Shown: in pieces, positions 1-10,251 of the stretch
Position numbering within the stretch: the first letter of the stretch is position 1
Layout: every line of letters starts with the position of its first letter
NCBI RefSeq assembly: GCF_002871005.1
Contig: NZ_PHSN01000004.1
Coordinates: 310,001-374,000, forward strand
DNA: 64,000 bases
Source: Acidimangrovimonas sediminis
GTDB lineage: Bacteria > Pseudomonadota > Alphaproteobacteria > Rhodobacterales > Rhodobacteraceae
Direction of reading: 5' to 3'
Translations under genes and position numbers: made by a program
The notes under the pieces: model-generated
Database searches by the model: none
The model's input: the letters and a program-made list of their open reading frames with translations, nothing else
Told to the model about the DNA's origin: nothing

Positions 1-465
1 TACCTCAAGCAACGCCGTCTGATGGCCGGCGTGACCGAGGAAGAGGAAACCGACGAAGAAGAAGAGGCCGTGACCGAGGGCCAGCTGTCCCCGGAACGCT
101 ATGCCGAGATGTCCGCGGCCGAGGACCTGATCCTGACGATCACATCAGGAGGGGTCGGCAAGACCTCGTCTTCGCACGATTATCCGGTTCGGGGCCGCGG
201 CGGCCAAGGGGTCACCGCCTTCGACAAGAAGATGCGCGGCGGCGACCTGATCGCCTCCTTCCCGGTGGAGCTGGGCGACCAGATCATGCTGGCCACCTCG
301 ACCGGCCAGTCGATCCGCTGCCCGGTGGACGGCATCTCCTTCCGGTCGCGCTCGGCCGGGGGCGTGCGGGTTTTCAACACGGCCAAGGGCGAGAACATCG
401 TTTCGGTCGCGCGGATTGCCGACCAGGGCGACGACGGCGAGCCCGGGGAAGAGGCCGAGAGCTGA
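1..465 (+). CDS. gyrA: DNA gyrase subunit A, C-terminal end (partial)
   Basis: The gene runs in from before the window; 154 codons are visible and end in TGA. GyrA is the breakage-reunion subunit of DNA gyrase, which introduces negative supercoils in the nucleoid. The visible part belongs to the C-terminal DNA-wrapping beta-pinwheel: hydrophobic blade repeats such as DLILTITSGGVGKTSS and a glycine-rich turn VRGRGGQGV. It begins with a very acidic segment (EEEETDEEEEA) and ends in an acidic tail, as many alphaproteobacterial GyrA proteins do. The next gene, trmFO, starts 44 bases downstream on the same strand. Assignment rests on the pinwheel sequence; the catalytic domain lies outside the window. 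Confidence 0.93.
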   Translation, partial: YLKQRRLMAGVTEEEETDEEEEAVTEGQLSPERYAEMSAAEDLILTITSGGVGKTSSSHDYPVRGRGGQGVTAFDKKMRGGDLIASFPVELGDQIMLATSTGQSIRCPVDGISFRSRSAGGVRVFNTAKGENIVSVARIADQGDDGEPGEEAES

Positions 466-509
466 TCTCGGCCCTTTCCTTTCCCGCGCGGACGGCTTAG
501 ATCGCGGCC

Positions 510-1850
510 ATGACAGAACCGCTTCATATCGTCGGCGGCGGCATGGCCGGGTCCGAGGCCGCCTGGCAGGCCGCCCAGGCCGGCATTCCCGTGGTGATCC
601 ACGAGATGCGCCCCCGCGTCGAAACCTTCGCCCATCGCACTGGCAATCTGGCCGAGATGGTGTGCTCCAACTCCTTCCGCTCCGACGATGACGAGCGTAA
701 CGCCGTGGGCCTCTTGCATTGGGAGATGCGGGCGGCCGGCGGGTTGCTGATGGAGATGGCCGATATCCACCAGCTTCCGGCCGGCGGCGCGCTGGCGGTG
801 GACCGCGATGCGTTTTCCGCGGGCGTGACGGAGCGGCTGCGGGCGCATCCCATGATTACCGTGACGGATGAGGAGGTTACAGAACTTCCCTCATCCGGGA
901 GCTGGATCATCGCAACCGGTCCGTTGACCTCTGGCGCGCTGGCCGAGGCGATCCGGGCCGAGACCGGTGCCGAGAGCCTGGCGTTCTTCGATGCGATCGC
1001 GCCCATCGTCTATGCCGAGACGGTGAACATGGATGTCGCCTGGATGCAGTCGCGCTATGACAAGGGCGAGACGATCGAGGAACAAACCGCCTACATGAAC
1101 TGCCCGATGACCAAGGCGCAGTACGAGGCCTTCATCGACGCCATGCTCGCCGCCGACAAGACCGAGTTCCACGAGGGCGAGACCGCGGGCTATTTCGACG
1201 GCTGCCTGCCGATCGAGGTGATGGCCGAACGCGGCCGCGACACCCCGCGGCACGGGCCGATGAAACCGATCGGCCTGACCAACGCGCATGACCCCGAGAA
1301 CAAGCCCTACGCCGTGGTCCAGCTGCGCCGCGACAATGCGCTGGGGACGCTGTTCAACATCGTGGGCTTCCAGACCAAGATGAAGTACGGCGCACAAACC
1401 GATGTTTTCAGGATGATTCCTGGCTTGGAAGACGCCAAGTTCGCGCGTCTCGGCGGGATTCATCGCAACACCTTCCTGAATTCGCCGACGCTTCTGGACG
1501 GGCAGATGCGCCTGCGCTCGCGCCCCAACATCCGGTTCGCCGGGCAAGTCACCGGCGTGGAAGGCTATGTCGAAAGCGCGGCGATGGGCCTGCTGGCCGC
1601 GCGGCTGGCGATTGCCGAGACGAAAGGCCAGGCGCTGGCCCCGCCGCCGCCGGAAACCGCGATGGGCGCGCTGGTGACCCATATCACCGGCGGGGCCGAG
1701 GCGAAGACCTTCCAGCCGATGAACGTGAACTTCGGCCTCTTTCCCCCGATCGACGCCAAGGGCGGGCGGAAGGGTCGAAAGGACCGCTACAAGGCCTATA
1801 CGGATCGCGCGAAAGAGGCGTTCCAACAATGGCTTGCCGGACAATCCTGA
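510..1850 (+). CDS. trmFO: Methylenetetrahydrofolate-tRNA-(uracil-5-)-methyltransferase TrmFO
   Basis: Encodes 446 residues, the normal family length. TrmFO is a cytosolic FAD enzyme that makes 5-methyluridine at position 54 of the tRNA T-loop, using methylenetetrahydrofolate as carbon donor. The N-terminus has the Rossmann FAD fingerprint [16 protein letters not shown], followed by the family segment [10 protein letters not shown] near residue 50 and NFGLFPPI close to the C-terminus. Start is the ATG at 510, just after gyrA; its ribosome-binding site is weak. The stop lies one base before the ATG of gluQ, so the two tRNA-modification genes are probably co-transcribed and translationally linked. 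Confidence 0.95.
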   Translation: MTEPLHIVGGGMAGSEAAWQAAQAGIPVVIHEMRPRVETFAHRTGNLAEMVCSNSFRSDDDERNAVGLLHWEMRAAGGLLMEMADIHQLPAGGALAVDRDAFSAGVTERLRAHPMITVTDEEVTELPSSGSWIIATGPLTSGALAEAIRAETGAESLAFFDAIAPIVYAETVNMDVAWMQSRYDKGETIEEQTAYMNCPMTKAQYEAFIDAMLAADKTEFHEGETAGYFDGCLPIEVMAERGRDTPRHGPMKPIGLTNAHDPENKPYAVVQLRRDNALGTLFNIVGFQTKMKYGAQTDVFRMIPGLEDAKFARLGGIHRNTFLNSPTLLDGQMRLRSRPNIRFAGQVTGVEGYVESAAMGLLAARLAIAETKGQALAPPPPETAMGALVTHITGGAEAKTFQPMNVNFGLFPPIDAKGGRKGRKDRYKAYTDRAKEAFQQWLAGQS

Positions 1851-1851
1851 G

Positions 1852-2690
1852 ATGACCTTCACGACCCGGTTCGCACCGTCGCCCACCGGGCCGCTGCATC
1901 TGGGTCACGCCTATTCCGCGCTGCTTGCGCATGACATGGCACGCGAGGCCGGCGGCACCTTCCTGCTGCGGATCGAGGATACTGACATCGCACGGGCGCG
2001 CCCGGAGTGGGAGGCGCAGATCTATGACGATCTGCACTGGCTGGGCCTTGCGTGGCCGGAGCCGGTGCTGCGGCAATCCGAGCATTTCGCGCGCTACGAT
2101 GCCACGCTCGACGGGCTGGCGGCGCGCGGGCTTCTCTATCCCTGCTGCTGTACCCGGGCCGACATCCGCGCGGCCCTTTCCGCCCCGCAGGAAGGCGTTG
2201 CAGCCGAGGCGCCCTATCCGGGCACCTGCCGCGGGCGCCCGATGTCCGACCGCCGGCCCGGCGACGCGCTGCGGCTGAACCTGCCGCGGGCACTGGCCGA
2301 GGTGGGGCCGGACCTTGGGGCCTTCACCGACCTCGGGCCCGTGCATCCGGGCACGCACCGCCTGGATGCGGCTGCGCTGACCGCAACGCAGGGCGACGCC
2401 GTGCTCGGGCGCAAGGAGATCGGAACGGTCTCCTACGTGCTGGCGGCGGTGCTGGACGACGCCTGGCAGGGCATCACCCATGTCGTGCGCGGCGCGGACC
2501 TGTTCGAGATCACCTTCCTTCAGGTCCTGCTTCAGAAGTTGCTGCAACTTCCGACGCCAAGCTATTACCACCACAAGCTTATCCGTGACGAGCACGGCAA
2601 GCGGCTGGCCAAGCGCGACGACTCCCGGGCGATCGCGACCTATCGGGCCGAGGGCGCAACACCCGGAGATATCCGCCGCCTGGTCGGTCT

Positions 2691-2694
<4 letters not shown>
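1852..2694 (+). CDS. gluQ: Glutamyl-Q tRNA(Asp) synthetase
   Basis: Encodes about 280 residues. GluQ is a truncated glutamyl-tRNA synthetase paralogue that attaches glutamate to the queuosine base of tRNA(Asp), not to the 3' end. It has the HIGH-like motif in RFAPSPTGPLHLGHAYS at the N-terminus, a cysteine-rich metal site (YPCCCTR with a later YPGTC) and a KMSKR-like KRLAKRDDS, and it lacks the anticodon-binding domain, which explains the short length. I chose the ATG at 1852; an in-frame TTG at 1834 inside trmFO would add six residues but lacks support. The TAG stop overlaps the stop of the convergent ABC ATPase gene inside a single CTAG. Confidence 0.93.
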
Positions 2695-4174
<1,480 letters not shown>

Positions 4175-4178
<4 letters not shown>

Positions 4179-5101
4179 GCGCCCTCTCTCTGCCGGTGCA
4201 TCAGGCCCAGCAGGCCGCCGGGGAAGACGATGATCACGGCAAGGCAGATGCCCGAGACCACGAAGATGTTGAGCTGGCCGAGCGGACGCAGAAGCTCATC
4301 CGCAAGCAGGATGACGATGGACCCGATCATCGCGCCCAGGATGGTGCGGCGCCCGCCGACCACCGCGGCAATGATGATCTGCACGCCGATCGAGATGTCG
4401 ATCACCGTCCCGACCGAAGCGGTGCCCGAGTAGAACACCATCATCCCCCCGGCGAGGCCGGAAAACAGCGCCGAGATGCAGAATGCCGCAAGCCGGTGTT
4501 TCGCCACGTTGAACCCCAGCGCCGCGGCGGCGATCGGGTCCTGCCCGGTCGCCTCGAGGATCAGCCCCAGCGAGGAACGCGAGATGATCACCAGGATCAG
4601 CGCCGAGGCCGCCATGAACCAGAGCGCGTATTCGTAATTGGTGGCGGTGTCGATCGACAGGATGTCGGGCACCATCATCCCGATCTCGCCACCGGTGAAG
4701 CCAGAGAAGATGACGATGAAGTAGCGCAGCAGAAGCACCGCCACGAGGGTGACGAGGCCGAAGTAGGCGCCGCGCAGTTTCAGCGCGGGCAGCGCCAGAA
4801 GGATGCCCCCGATGATCGACATGAGGCCGCCGAAGATCAGGCAGACGACGATCGGCGCGCCGGCATAGGTATCAAGCAGCGCGGCCCCGTAGGCGCCGAG
4901 GCCGATCAGGAAGGTGGGGCCGAAGTTCACCATGCCGGCGTAGCCGAACAGCAGATCCCACGACATGGCGAAGACGCCGAAGTAATAGGCCATGGTCAGC
5001 ACGCCCAGGTAATAGGCCGAAAGCCACCATGGCCCCACCGCGGCGATCACCAGCGCGGGCAGCATGAGCCAGAGAAGGCGCGAGCGGAGTATCGTTTTCA
5101 T
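4175..5101 (-). CDS. livM: Branched-chain amino acid-type ABC transporter permease (LivM family)
   Basis: Encodes 308 residues with about eight to ten hydrophobic segments, the usual LivM architecture, including the cytoplasmic ATPase-contact region around GLILEATGQDPIAAAALGF. With LivH it forms the inner-membrane channel of a hydrophobic or polar amino acid (or amide) importer. I placed the start at MKTILRSRLLWLM because the open frame farther upstream encodes arginine-rich shadow sequence inside livH. It lies 11 bases downstream of livH, and its stop overlaps the start of the fused ATPase gene (ATGA), indicating coupled translation. The substrate cannot be read from the sequence. Confidence 0.9.
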
Positions 5102-5112
5102 CGCGTGCCCCC

Positions 5113-5988
5113 TCAGCGCCGGCCCAGGATGCCCTGGGGCCTCAGATAGACGACCAGCACCAGCACGATCAGCGCGGGGATCGGTCTCAGCTGCGGAGAG
5201 ATCACGTAGGCGGTGATCGTCTCCATGTAGCCGACCACGTAGGCCGCGATCAGCGACCCCCAGACGGAGCCGAGGCCGCCGAGAACGACGATGGAGAAGG
5301 CGCTGGCGGTCAGCCCCCCGGCACTGGCGGAGGAGACCCCCAGGAACGAGGCCAGAAGCACGCCCGCGACGCCCGTGAGGATGCCGTAGATCGTCCAGGA
5401 AAACAGGTGGATGTTCGACATCTCGAACCCGAGCAGCCCGAGCGCGCGGGGGTTTTCCGACGCGGCCAGCAGCGGCTTGCCGAACCGGGTTCGGTAGACC
5501 ACCAGCCATAGAAGGCCGATGACCACCCAGCACAGGACGCCGATCATCAGCTCGTTCACCGGGGTGCGGTCGCCGAGGATGTGGACGACCCCGGGCAGCA
5601 GCGGCCGCATCGTCACCGGGTTGTCGGAAAAGAGATAGGCCATCCCCTCCTGGATCATCACGCCCCACAGGAGCGTCGCTGTGAGAATGAAGATCTCGGT
5701 CTCGTCCGCCGGGATGCGTTTCGATCGCTGGATCGGCCGGATCACCACGAAATAGGTGACATAGGCCGCGATCAGCCCGGCAAGGACCCCCAGCGCGGCG
5801 GCGCCGTAGGGATCGAGGGAGAAGCGGTTCGCGGCGTCCCAGCCGACGAGGGCCGCGATCACCATGATGCCGCCATGGGCGAGGTTCAGGACCCCGGTGA
5901 CGCCGAAGATGAGGGTGAAGCCGATGGCGCCGAGGCCATAGAGCGCGCTGATGACAAAGCCGTCGATCAGGATCTGTATCGCTGTCAT
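5113..5988 (-). CDS. livH: Branched-chain amino acid-type ABC transporter permease (LivH family)
   Basis: Encodes 291 residues, multi-spanning, with the LivH opening pattern (GFVISALYGLGAIGFTLIFG then VLNLAHGGIM) and the ATPase-coupling loop ASENPRALGLLGFEM. It is the second permease half of the importer and pairs with LivM. It follows the periplasmic binding protein gene by 173 bases that contain two GC hairpins, which probably protect the upstream message so that more binding protein than permease is made. It is immediately followed by livM. Specificity within the hydrophobic amino acid transporter family is unknown. Confidence 0.92.
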   Translation of the reverse strand: MTAIQILIDGFVISALYGLGAIGFTLIFGVTGVLNLAHGGIMVIAALVGWDAANRFSLDPYGAAALGVLAGLIAAYVTYFVVIRPIQRSKRIPADETEIFILTATLLWGVMIQEGMAYLFSDNPVTMRPLLPGVVHILGDRTPVNELMIGVLCWVVIGLLWLVVYRTRFGKPLLAASENPRALGLLGFEMSNIHLFSWTIYGILTGVAGVLLASFLGVSSASAGGLTASAFSIVVLGGLGSVWGSLIAAYVVGYMETITAYVISPQLRPIPALIVLVLVVYLRPQGILGRR

Positions 5989-6081
5989 GCTGTCCTTCCC
6001 GATGCCGTCCCCGCGGCGCCGGCCAGATGGGCCGATGCGGGAGGAGGCAGTGCTGTGGGGGCCGGAAGGGCCGGTCGGGCC

Positions 6082-6137
6082 GGGGCAGTCGTGCCGCCCC
6101 GGCAGATCAGGTGCGCGTCGGGGCGGTCGCGCCGCCC
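6082..6137 (-). promoter_or_regulatory. Twin GC hairpins between binding-protein and permease genes
   Basis: The gap between the binding-protein stop and livH holds two hairpin-forming segments about 39 bases apart, within a degenerate direct repeat of roughly 33 bases (6091-6125 and 6130-6164). In the plus-strand sequence the arms are GGGGC/GCCCC (6082-6086 with 6096-6100) and GGGCGG/CCGCCC (6121-6126 with 6132-6137). There is no U-tract, so they are unlikely to be strong terminators. In binding-protein operons such hairpins commonly stabilise the first message or attenuate read-through; that role is inferred. Confidence 0.5.
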
Positions 6138-6161
6138 TGACAGATCAAGTGCCGTCGGGGA

Positions 6162-7421
6162 TCAGTGCGTCGCCGCCGTCAGCTTGACGAAGGACGGGAA
6201 CTTCATCTTGCCGTTGGCGACATCCTCGGGCCAGACCGTGACCTGCTTGCCGCTCTGCCATTGGATGAACAGGCCCGTCACCTTGCCCTTGCCGTATTCC
6301 AGGCCGTGGGCGTACTGGTTGTCCTTGCCGTAGAACTGGACCGTGCCAGTGGTGCCCACCATCTTGGTCTTTTCCATCTCCGCGACGATCTTGTCGGGAT
6401 CGGTGGACCCGGCCCGCTTGATCGCCTGGGCGAAGGCGTTCACGTCGTCATAGGCCGCGTAGCCGACATAGGACGGGCTGTCGCCGAACTTGGCCTGATA
6501 GGCCTTGGCGAAGGGCATGGTCTTGGGCGTGGTGGCCACGTCAGGGGCCGCGCCGGTCTGCGTCAGCACCCCTTCGGCCGCGCCGTTCGTGTCTTTCCAG
6601 AAGGTCGAGGTGGAGGCCTGCGAGGAAATCCCGAACATCGGCAGCGGCACCTGCTGGTCATGCCATTGCACCGTCGGCCGCACGCCGACATGGCTGATCC
6701 CGGTGACGATCACGTCCGGGTGCTGCCCCTCGATCTTATTGAAGATCGGGGTGAAATCGGTGGTGTCGGGATTGAACCGGATCTCGTCGAGGACCTTGAG
6801 CCCGACCTTGGGCAGGCATTTCTTGTAGGTCTCGTCGAGCGGCTTGGTCCAGGCGGCGTCCTCGCTCATGATGACGGCGGTCTTCATGTGGTAGGGGCCG
6901 ACCATCTCATCCTTGCCGAAATCGCAGACCGATTGCGCCAGGAAGGCCGAGTTCAGCCAGCCCTGGAACGTGTACTTGTTCATCTTGTAGTTCTTGTGCA
7001 CCGCCGCCGTGATCTTGGTGCTGGCCGCGCCCGGCGTGATGTAGGGCATGTGCAGCCGGCCCGACCATGGCTCGATCGCCAGCGCGATCTCCGAGATGTA
7101 GCTGCCCACGACAGCCGCCACCTTGTCCTGCGTCGCCAGCCGCTTGAACGCGCTGACCGCGTCCGAGGCCGATGAATGGTCGTCGTAGGTGATGATCTCG
7201 ACCTTGCGGCCGTCGATCCCGCCGGCCTGGTTGATGTCGTCGGCCGCAAGCTTGGCCGCGTTGATGATCGAGGCCCCGGCGACCGAAGACGCTTCGCCGA
7301 TCACCCCGATCTTGATCGGCCCGCTGTCCGCGGCAAGCGCCGGCATCGCAGCGCCGAGCGCAAGCCCGCCCAACGCAGTCGCGCCAAGGGTGAGTTTACG
7401 GATTCGTTTCGTGGGATTCAT
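6162..7421 (-). CDS. Periplasmic amino acid/amide-binding protein of ABC importer (LivJ/LivK-like)
   Basis: Encodes 419 residues, first gene of the importer operon. It is a type I periplasmic binding protein that captures the substrate and delivers it to the LivHM permease. The first 30 residues form a signal peptide (positive MNPTKRIRK, hydrophobic core, cleavage after AMPALA). The mature protein opens with the family strand PIKIGVIGEAS and continues with AAKLAADDINQAGGIDGRKVE. I chose the ATG at 7421 because GGAGGAGGACCAA sits directly before it; longer in-frame starts add a non-signal extension. A promoter region with twin repeats lies upstream (7422-7661). Substrate is not deducible; homologues bind branched-chain amino acids, amides or aromatic acids. 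Confidence 0.9.
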   Translation of the reverse strand: MNPTKRIRKLTLGATALGGLALGAAMPALAADSGPIKIGVIGEASSVAGASIINAAKLAADDINQAGGIDGRKVEIITYDDHSSASDAVSAFKRLATQDKVAAVVGSYISEIALAIEPWSGRLHMPYITPGAASTKITAAVHKNYKMNKYTFQGWLNSAFLAQSVCDFGKDEMVGPYHMKTAVIMSEDAAWTKPLDETYKKCLPKVGLKVLDEIRFNPDTTDFTPIFNKIEGQHPDVIVTGISHVGVRPTVQWHDQQVPLPMFGISSQASTSTFWKDTNGAAEGVLTQTGAAPDVATTPKTMPFAKAYQAKFGDSPSYVGYAAYDDVNAFAQAIKRAGSTDPDKIVAEMEKTKMVGTTGTVQFYGKDNQYAHGLEYGKGKVTGLFIQWQSGKQVTVWPEDVANGKMKFPSFVKLTAATH

Positions 7422-7598
7422 TTGGTCCTCCTCCAGTTGCGGATCCTCCATCCGCGCTCCCCGGCGCATGCACGCCATCGTTTCTTCAGTGTTTTTGGAG
7501 GGACGTTAACATGCGAAACCGGTCGGTCCCGATGAATCCGGCCGAATTCGCGAAACTCACCTATATGTGACCAATCGCGATCAATATCCGCTTGAAAG

Positions 7599-7634
7599 AA
7601 TTTCGGAATTCCGCATTGCAGCAATTTCGGAATT
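7599..7634. promoter_or_regulatory. Twin 12-bp repeats, candidate operator upstream of importer operon
   Basis: Two identical copies of AATTTCGGAATT lie at 7599-7610 and 7623-7634, exactly 24 bases apart. The first copy overlaps a perfect 10-bp palindrome CGGAATTCCG (7604-7613). The region is unusually AT-rich for this genome and sits about 180 bases before the binding-protein start, with hisI ending on the other side. Same-face repeats in an AT-rich upstream region suggest a regulator site; no regulator can be named. Confidence 0.4.
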
Positions 7635-7661
7635 ACCAATTCCCGCGAGGGGATATGGCAC

Positions 7662-8018
7662 TCAAAGCATCGGTTTCATGATCTCCGTCTCTGCACCGCC
7701 GCGAACCGCGGTGTAGAAGCACGACCGCCGGTTCGTGTGACACGCGGGCCCCTCCTGCTCAACCAGAAGGAGAAGGCAATCCCGGTCGCAATCAACCCGA
7801 AGCTCGACCAGCCGCTGGACGTGGCCCGAGGTCTCGCCCTTGGCCCAGAACGCCTGCCGCGAGCGCGACCAATAGGTCACCCGCCCGCTTTCCAGCGTCC
7901 GCGCGACCGACTCGGCGTTCATCCAGGCCATCATCAGGACCTCGCCGGTCGCATGATCCTGCGCGATGGCGGGAATCAGGCCGTTCGCGTCATAGGACAG
8001 GGTCGCGGGGTCGAACAT
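7662..8018 (-). CDS. hisI: Phosphoribosyl-AMP cyclohydrolase
   Basis: Encodes 118 residues, the size of the stand-alone HisI cyclohydrolase (not fused to HisE). It opens the purine ring of phosphoribosyl-AMP in the third step of histidine biosynthesis, in the cytosol. Visible family motifs are EVLMMAWMN, the SRSRQ(A)[10 protein letters not shown] core, and the metal-binding set DCDRDC plus [12 protein letters not shown]. Start ATG at 8018 follows GGAAAGGAAG; the upstream extension of the frame is non-conserved. It is divergently arranged with the scaffold-protein gene at 8095, 76 bases away. No other his genes are present here. Confidence 0.94.
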   Translation of the reverse strand: MFDPATLSYDANGLIPAIAQDHATGEVLMMAWMNAESVARTLESGRVTYWSRSRQAFWAKGETSGHVQRLVELRVDCDRDCLLLLVEQEGPACHTNRRSCFYTAVRGGAETEIMKPML

Positions 8019-8094
8019 CGGGCTTCCTTTCCAAACCGTGCATGCAGGACTATCTAAGGGGAGACCCACCAATAGGAAAGCCGCGGGGAGCTTC

Positions 8095-8547
8095 ATGAGC
8101 AGCGATACCGATCTCGTCAAACTCTACTCGGGCCGGATCCTCGAACTGGCCTCGGACATTCCGCTGACCGGGCGGCTCGACGCGCCCATGGCCAGCGTCA
8201 AGCGCCGCTCACCGCTCTGCGGATCGACCGTCACCGTGGACCTCGACGTCGAGGACGGGCGGATCAGCCGCTTCGCGCAGGACGTGAAGGCCTGCGCCCT
8301 GGGCCAGGCCTCGGCCTCCGTCGTCGGCGCCCACGTGCTCGGCCGCACCCGCGCCGAGGTCGAGACCGCGCGCGACCAGCTTCGCGCCATGCTCAAGGAA
8401 GACGGGCCGGTGCCCGATGCGCCGTTCGACGGGCTCGAGGTGCTGCTACCTGCGCGCGACTACAAGAACCGCCACGCCTCGATCATGCTGGCCCTTGAGG
8501 CGACCGCCGAGGCGATGGAACAGGCCGAGAAAGCGGCCTGTGCCTAA
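8095..8547 (+). CDS. NifU/IscU-like iron-sulfur cluster scaffold family protein
   Basis: Encodes 150 residues related to the NifU N-terminal/IscU scaffold family, which assembles Fe-S clusters in the cytosol. Conserved cysteines appear in [12 protein letters not shown] and in [12 protein letters not shown]; the third canonical cysteine is not in its usual context (the only other one is three residues before the end, in AACA), so cluster assembly activity is uncertain. Many alphaproteobacteria carry such a divergent IscU-like protein next to hisI. Start ATG at 8095 is preceded by GGGGAG. The TAA stop lies inside a CtrA-box-like sequence that precedes the chemoreceptor gene. Confidence 0.8.
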   Translation: MSSDTDLVKLYSGRILELASDIPLTGRLDAPMASVKRRSPLCGSTVTVDLDVEDGRISRFAQDVKACALGQASASVVGAHVLGRTRAEVETARDQLRAMLKEDGPVPDAPFDGLEVLLPARDYKNRHASIMLALEATAEAMEQAEKAACA

Positions 8548-8558
8548 CCGTTTCTTAA
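8544..8558. promoter_or_regulatory. CtrA-box-like site upstream of chemoreceptor gene
   Basis: Sequence CTAA-N7-TTAA, one mismatch from the CtrA consensus TTAA-N7-TTAA, lies 50 bases before the chemoreceptor start. CtrA controls motility and chemotaxis genes in Rhodobacterales (established), so the position is sensible. It overlaps the stop codon of the preceding gene. Single-mismatch sites are expected once or twice by chance in 64 kb at this GC content. Confidence 0.4.
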
Positions 8559-8607
8559 GGGGCCGCCCCTAGGGTCGCGGGGTAACGCGATTTCACAAGG
8601 CCCCTCA

Positions 8608-10056
8608 ATGGCGCTCTCCCAGACTGCCCTCGCCCAGCCTGCCCTCTCCCTTCAGCAGACCGTTCCGCCCTCCGCCCCCCTGGCGGCGCGGGGGGAGATG
8701 GACGGCGTGGCGCTGACCGCGACGCAGCTTGGCCGCGACATCGTCGAGATCGGCGGCGCGCTCGACCGCGTCGATGCCGAGGCGGACGCGCAGATCGCGG
8801 CGCTGCGCCAGATGCGCGCGCAGGTCGCCCAGCTGCGCGACAGTACCGGCGCCATGGGCCGCGACGCCGCGACGCTGGCGGAAACTTCGGACCAGGCGCG
8901 CGGCGTGGTGCAGGATTCCATCGCGCTCCTGCAGGCCAGCGCGGGCCGCAGCCGGACGATCTCGGAATGGGTCGCGGGGCTGGCCGGCCGGATGGAGGGC
9001 GTGGGGGAGGAGCTGGACAATCTCGGTGCCTCGAACCAGCAGATCGCCGAGATCGCGCGCCAGGTGCGCATGCTGGCGATCAACGCCAAGATAGAGGCCG
9101 CGCGCGCCGGCGTCTACGGCTTGGGCTTCGGCGTCGTCGCCGAAGAGATCGGGCGCCTTGCCAACAACACCGCCGCCGCGGCGGAGGCGATCACCGGCAA
9201 CCTTGGCAGCCTGCGCGACCAGATCGGCGGCATGCGCGGCGAATCCGCCGGTGTGGCGCAGGAAGCCGGCGCCGTACTGACCGAGGCGGACAAGACCGAC
9301 CGCGCCCTGGGCGACATGGCCGACAGCGTGCGCCGCAGCGCCGAGGCCGCGGCCGGCATCGCCGCCCGGTCCGAGGCGCAGAGCGGCGTGGTCGAGGCGT
9401 TTCTTCCCGCGTTCGAGCGGATCGACACCGCCGCGGGCGAAACCGCGGCCCGGATCGCGACCGCCCATGCCAGCACCAACAGCCTTCTCGACCGAAGCGA
9501 GGCGCTGGTGCAGCAGACCGCGCGGCTGGGCGGCGTCACCGCCGAGACCCTGTTCATCGAGACGGCCCGCGCCACCGCGGCCGAGATCGCCACCCTGTTC
9601 GAAGCGGCGATCGCACGGGGCGAGATCCCGGCAGCCGACCTGTTTTCCGACGATTATCGCCCGATCCCCGGCAGCGACCCCGCGCAGGTCCGCACCGCCT
9701 TCACCGCCTTCACCGACCGCCACCTTCCCGCGCTGCAGGAGCCGGTGCTCGACCTGGACCCCAGGGTGATCTTCTGCGCCGCGGTCGATCGCAACGGGTA
9801 CCTGCCGACCCACAACAGGAAGTTCTCGCATCCGCAGGGCGACGATCCGGTTTGGAACGCCACACATTGCCGCAACCGCCGCATCTTCGACGACCGTGTG
9901 GGCCTCAAGGCCGGGCGCTCCGCCGCGCCGTTCCTGTTGCAGGTCTATCGCCGGGACATGGGCGGTGGAAATTTCGTGGTGATGAAGGACGTCTCTGCCC
10001 CGATCACCGTGAACGGCCGCCACTGGGGCGGGCTGCGCATCGCCTACGGGTTTTGA
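8608..10056 (+). CDS. Soluble methyl-accepting chemotaxis protein with C-terminal sensor region
   Basis: Encodes 482 residues with no signal peptide or membrane segment, so a cytoplasmic chemoreceptor. Residues about 40-330 are a long coiled coil carrying the MCP signalling core: IAEIARQVRMLAINAKIEAARAG followed by GLGFGVVAEEIGRLANNTA, the hairpin that contacts CheA/CheW. The C-terminal 150 residues form a separate globular region with conserved-looking aromatic and basic motifs (CRNRRIFDD, YRRDMGGG, PITVNGRHWGGLRIAYGF) that resembles a Cache/PAS-type ligand domain placed after the signalling module, the reverse of classical receptors. No che genes are nearby, so it is an orphan receptor. A CtrA-box-like sequence precedes it. 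Confidence 0.85.
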   Translation: MALSQTALAQPALSLQQTVPPSAPLAARGEMDGVALTATQLGRDIVEIGGALDRVDAEADAQIAALRQMRAQVAQLRDSTGAMGRDAATLAETSDQARGVVQDSIALLQASAGRSRTISEWVAGLAGRMEGVGEELDNLGASNQQIAEIARQVRMLAINAKIEAARAGVYGLGFGVVAEEIGRLANNTAAAAEAITGNLGSLRDQIGGMRGESAGVAQEAGAVLTEADKTDRALGDMADSVRRSAEAAAGIAARSEAQSGVVEAFLPAFERIDTAAGETAARIATAHASTNSLLDRSEALVQQTARLGGVTAETLFIETARATAAEIATLFEAAIARGEIPAADLFSDDYRPIPGSDPAQVRTAFTAFTDRHLPALQEPVLDLDPRVIFCAAVDRNGYLPTHNRKFSHPQGDDPVWNATHCRNRRIFDDRVGLKAGRSAAPFLLQVYRRDMGGGNFVVMKDVSAPITVNGRHWGGLRIAYGF

Positions 10057-10076
10057 CGCCCCTGCCCGCCCGGCAT

Positions 10077-10112
10077 AAAAAAACCGCCGCGCTTCCCGGG
10101 GGAAGGCGGCGG
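10077..10112 (-). terminator. Intrinsic terminator of the small SOS-type gene
   Basis: A long GC stem (arms 10084-10097 and 10100-10112, one bulged base) is followed on the minus strand by seven uninterrupted T residues (10077-10083). It lies 140 bases downstream of the 40-residue gene at 10252-10374. On the plus strand it sits 20 bases after the chemoreceptor stop but lacks a T-tract there, so it primarily terminates minus-strand transcription. Confidence 0.85.
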
Positions 10113-10251
10113 CAGTCGGGATCTTGCGCATTCGCCGGACGGCCGGGACATGGGGAATGTCCATCAGTCGGTCAGGCAGGACCCGGGCATACATTGGGGA
10201 TGTGATGCGGGCCGCCCGGCGCGCAAGATCGCGGGCAGATGGAATGGCAGA

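Noticed and set aside
1834-1851. Earlier TTG start for gluQ inside trmFO
   Set aside because: The ATG at 1852 sits right before the conserved N-terminus, and the extra residues have no support.
5102-5668. Upstream extension of the LivM frame
   Set aside because: Open frame but arginine-rich and antagonistic to the real livH codons in another frame; start placed at 5101.
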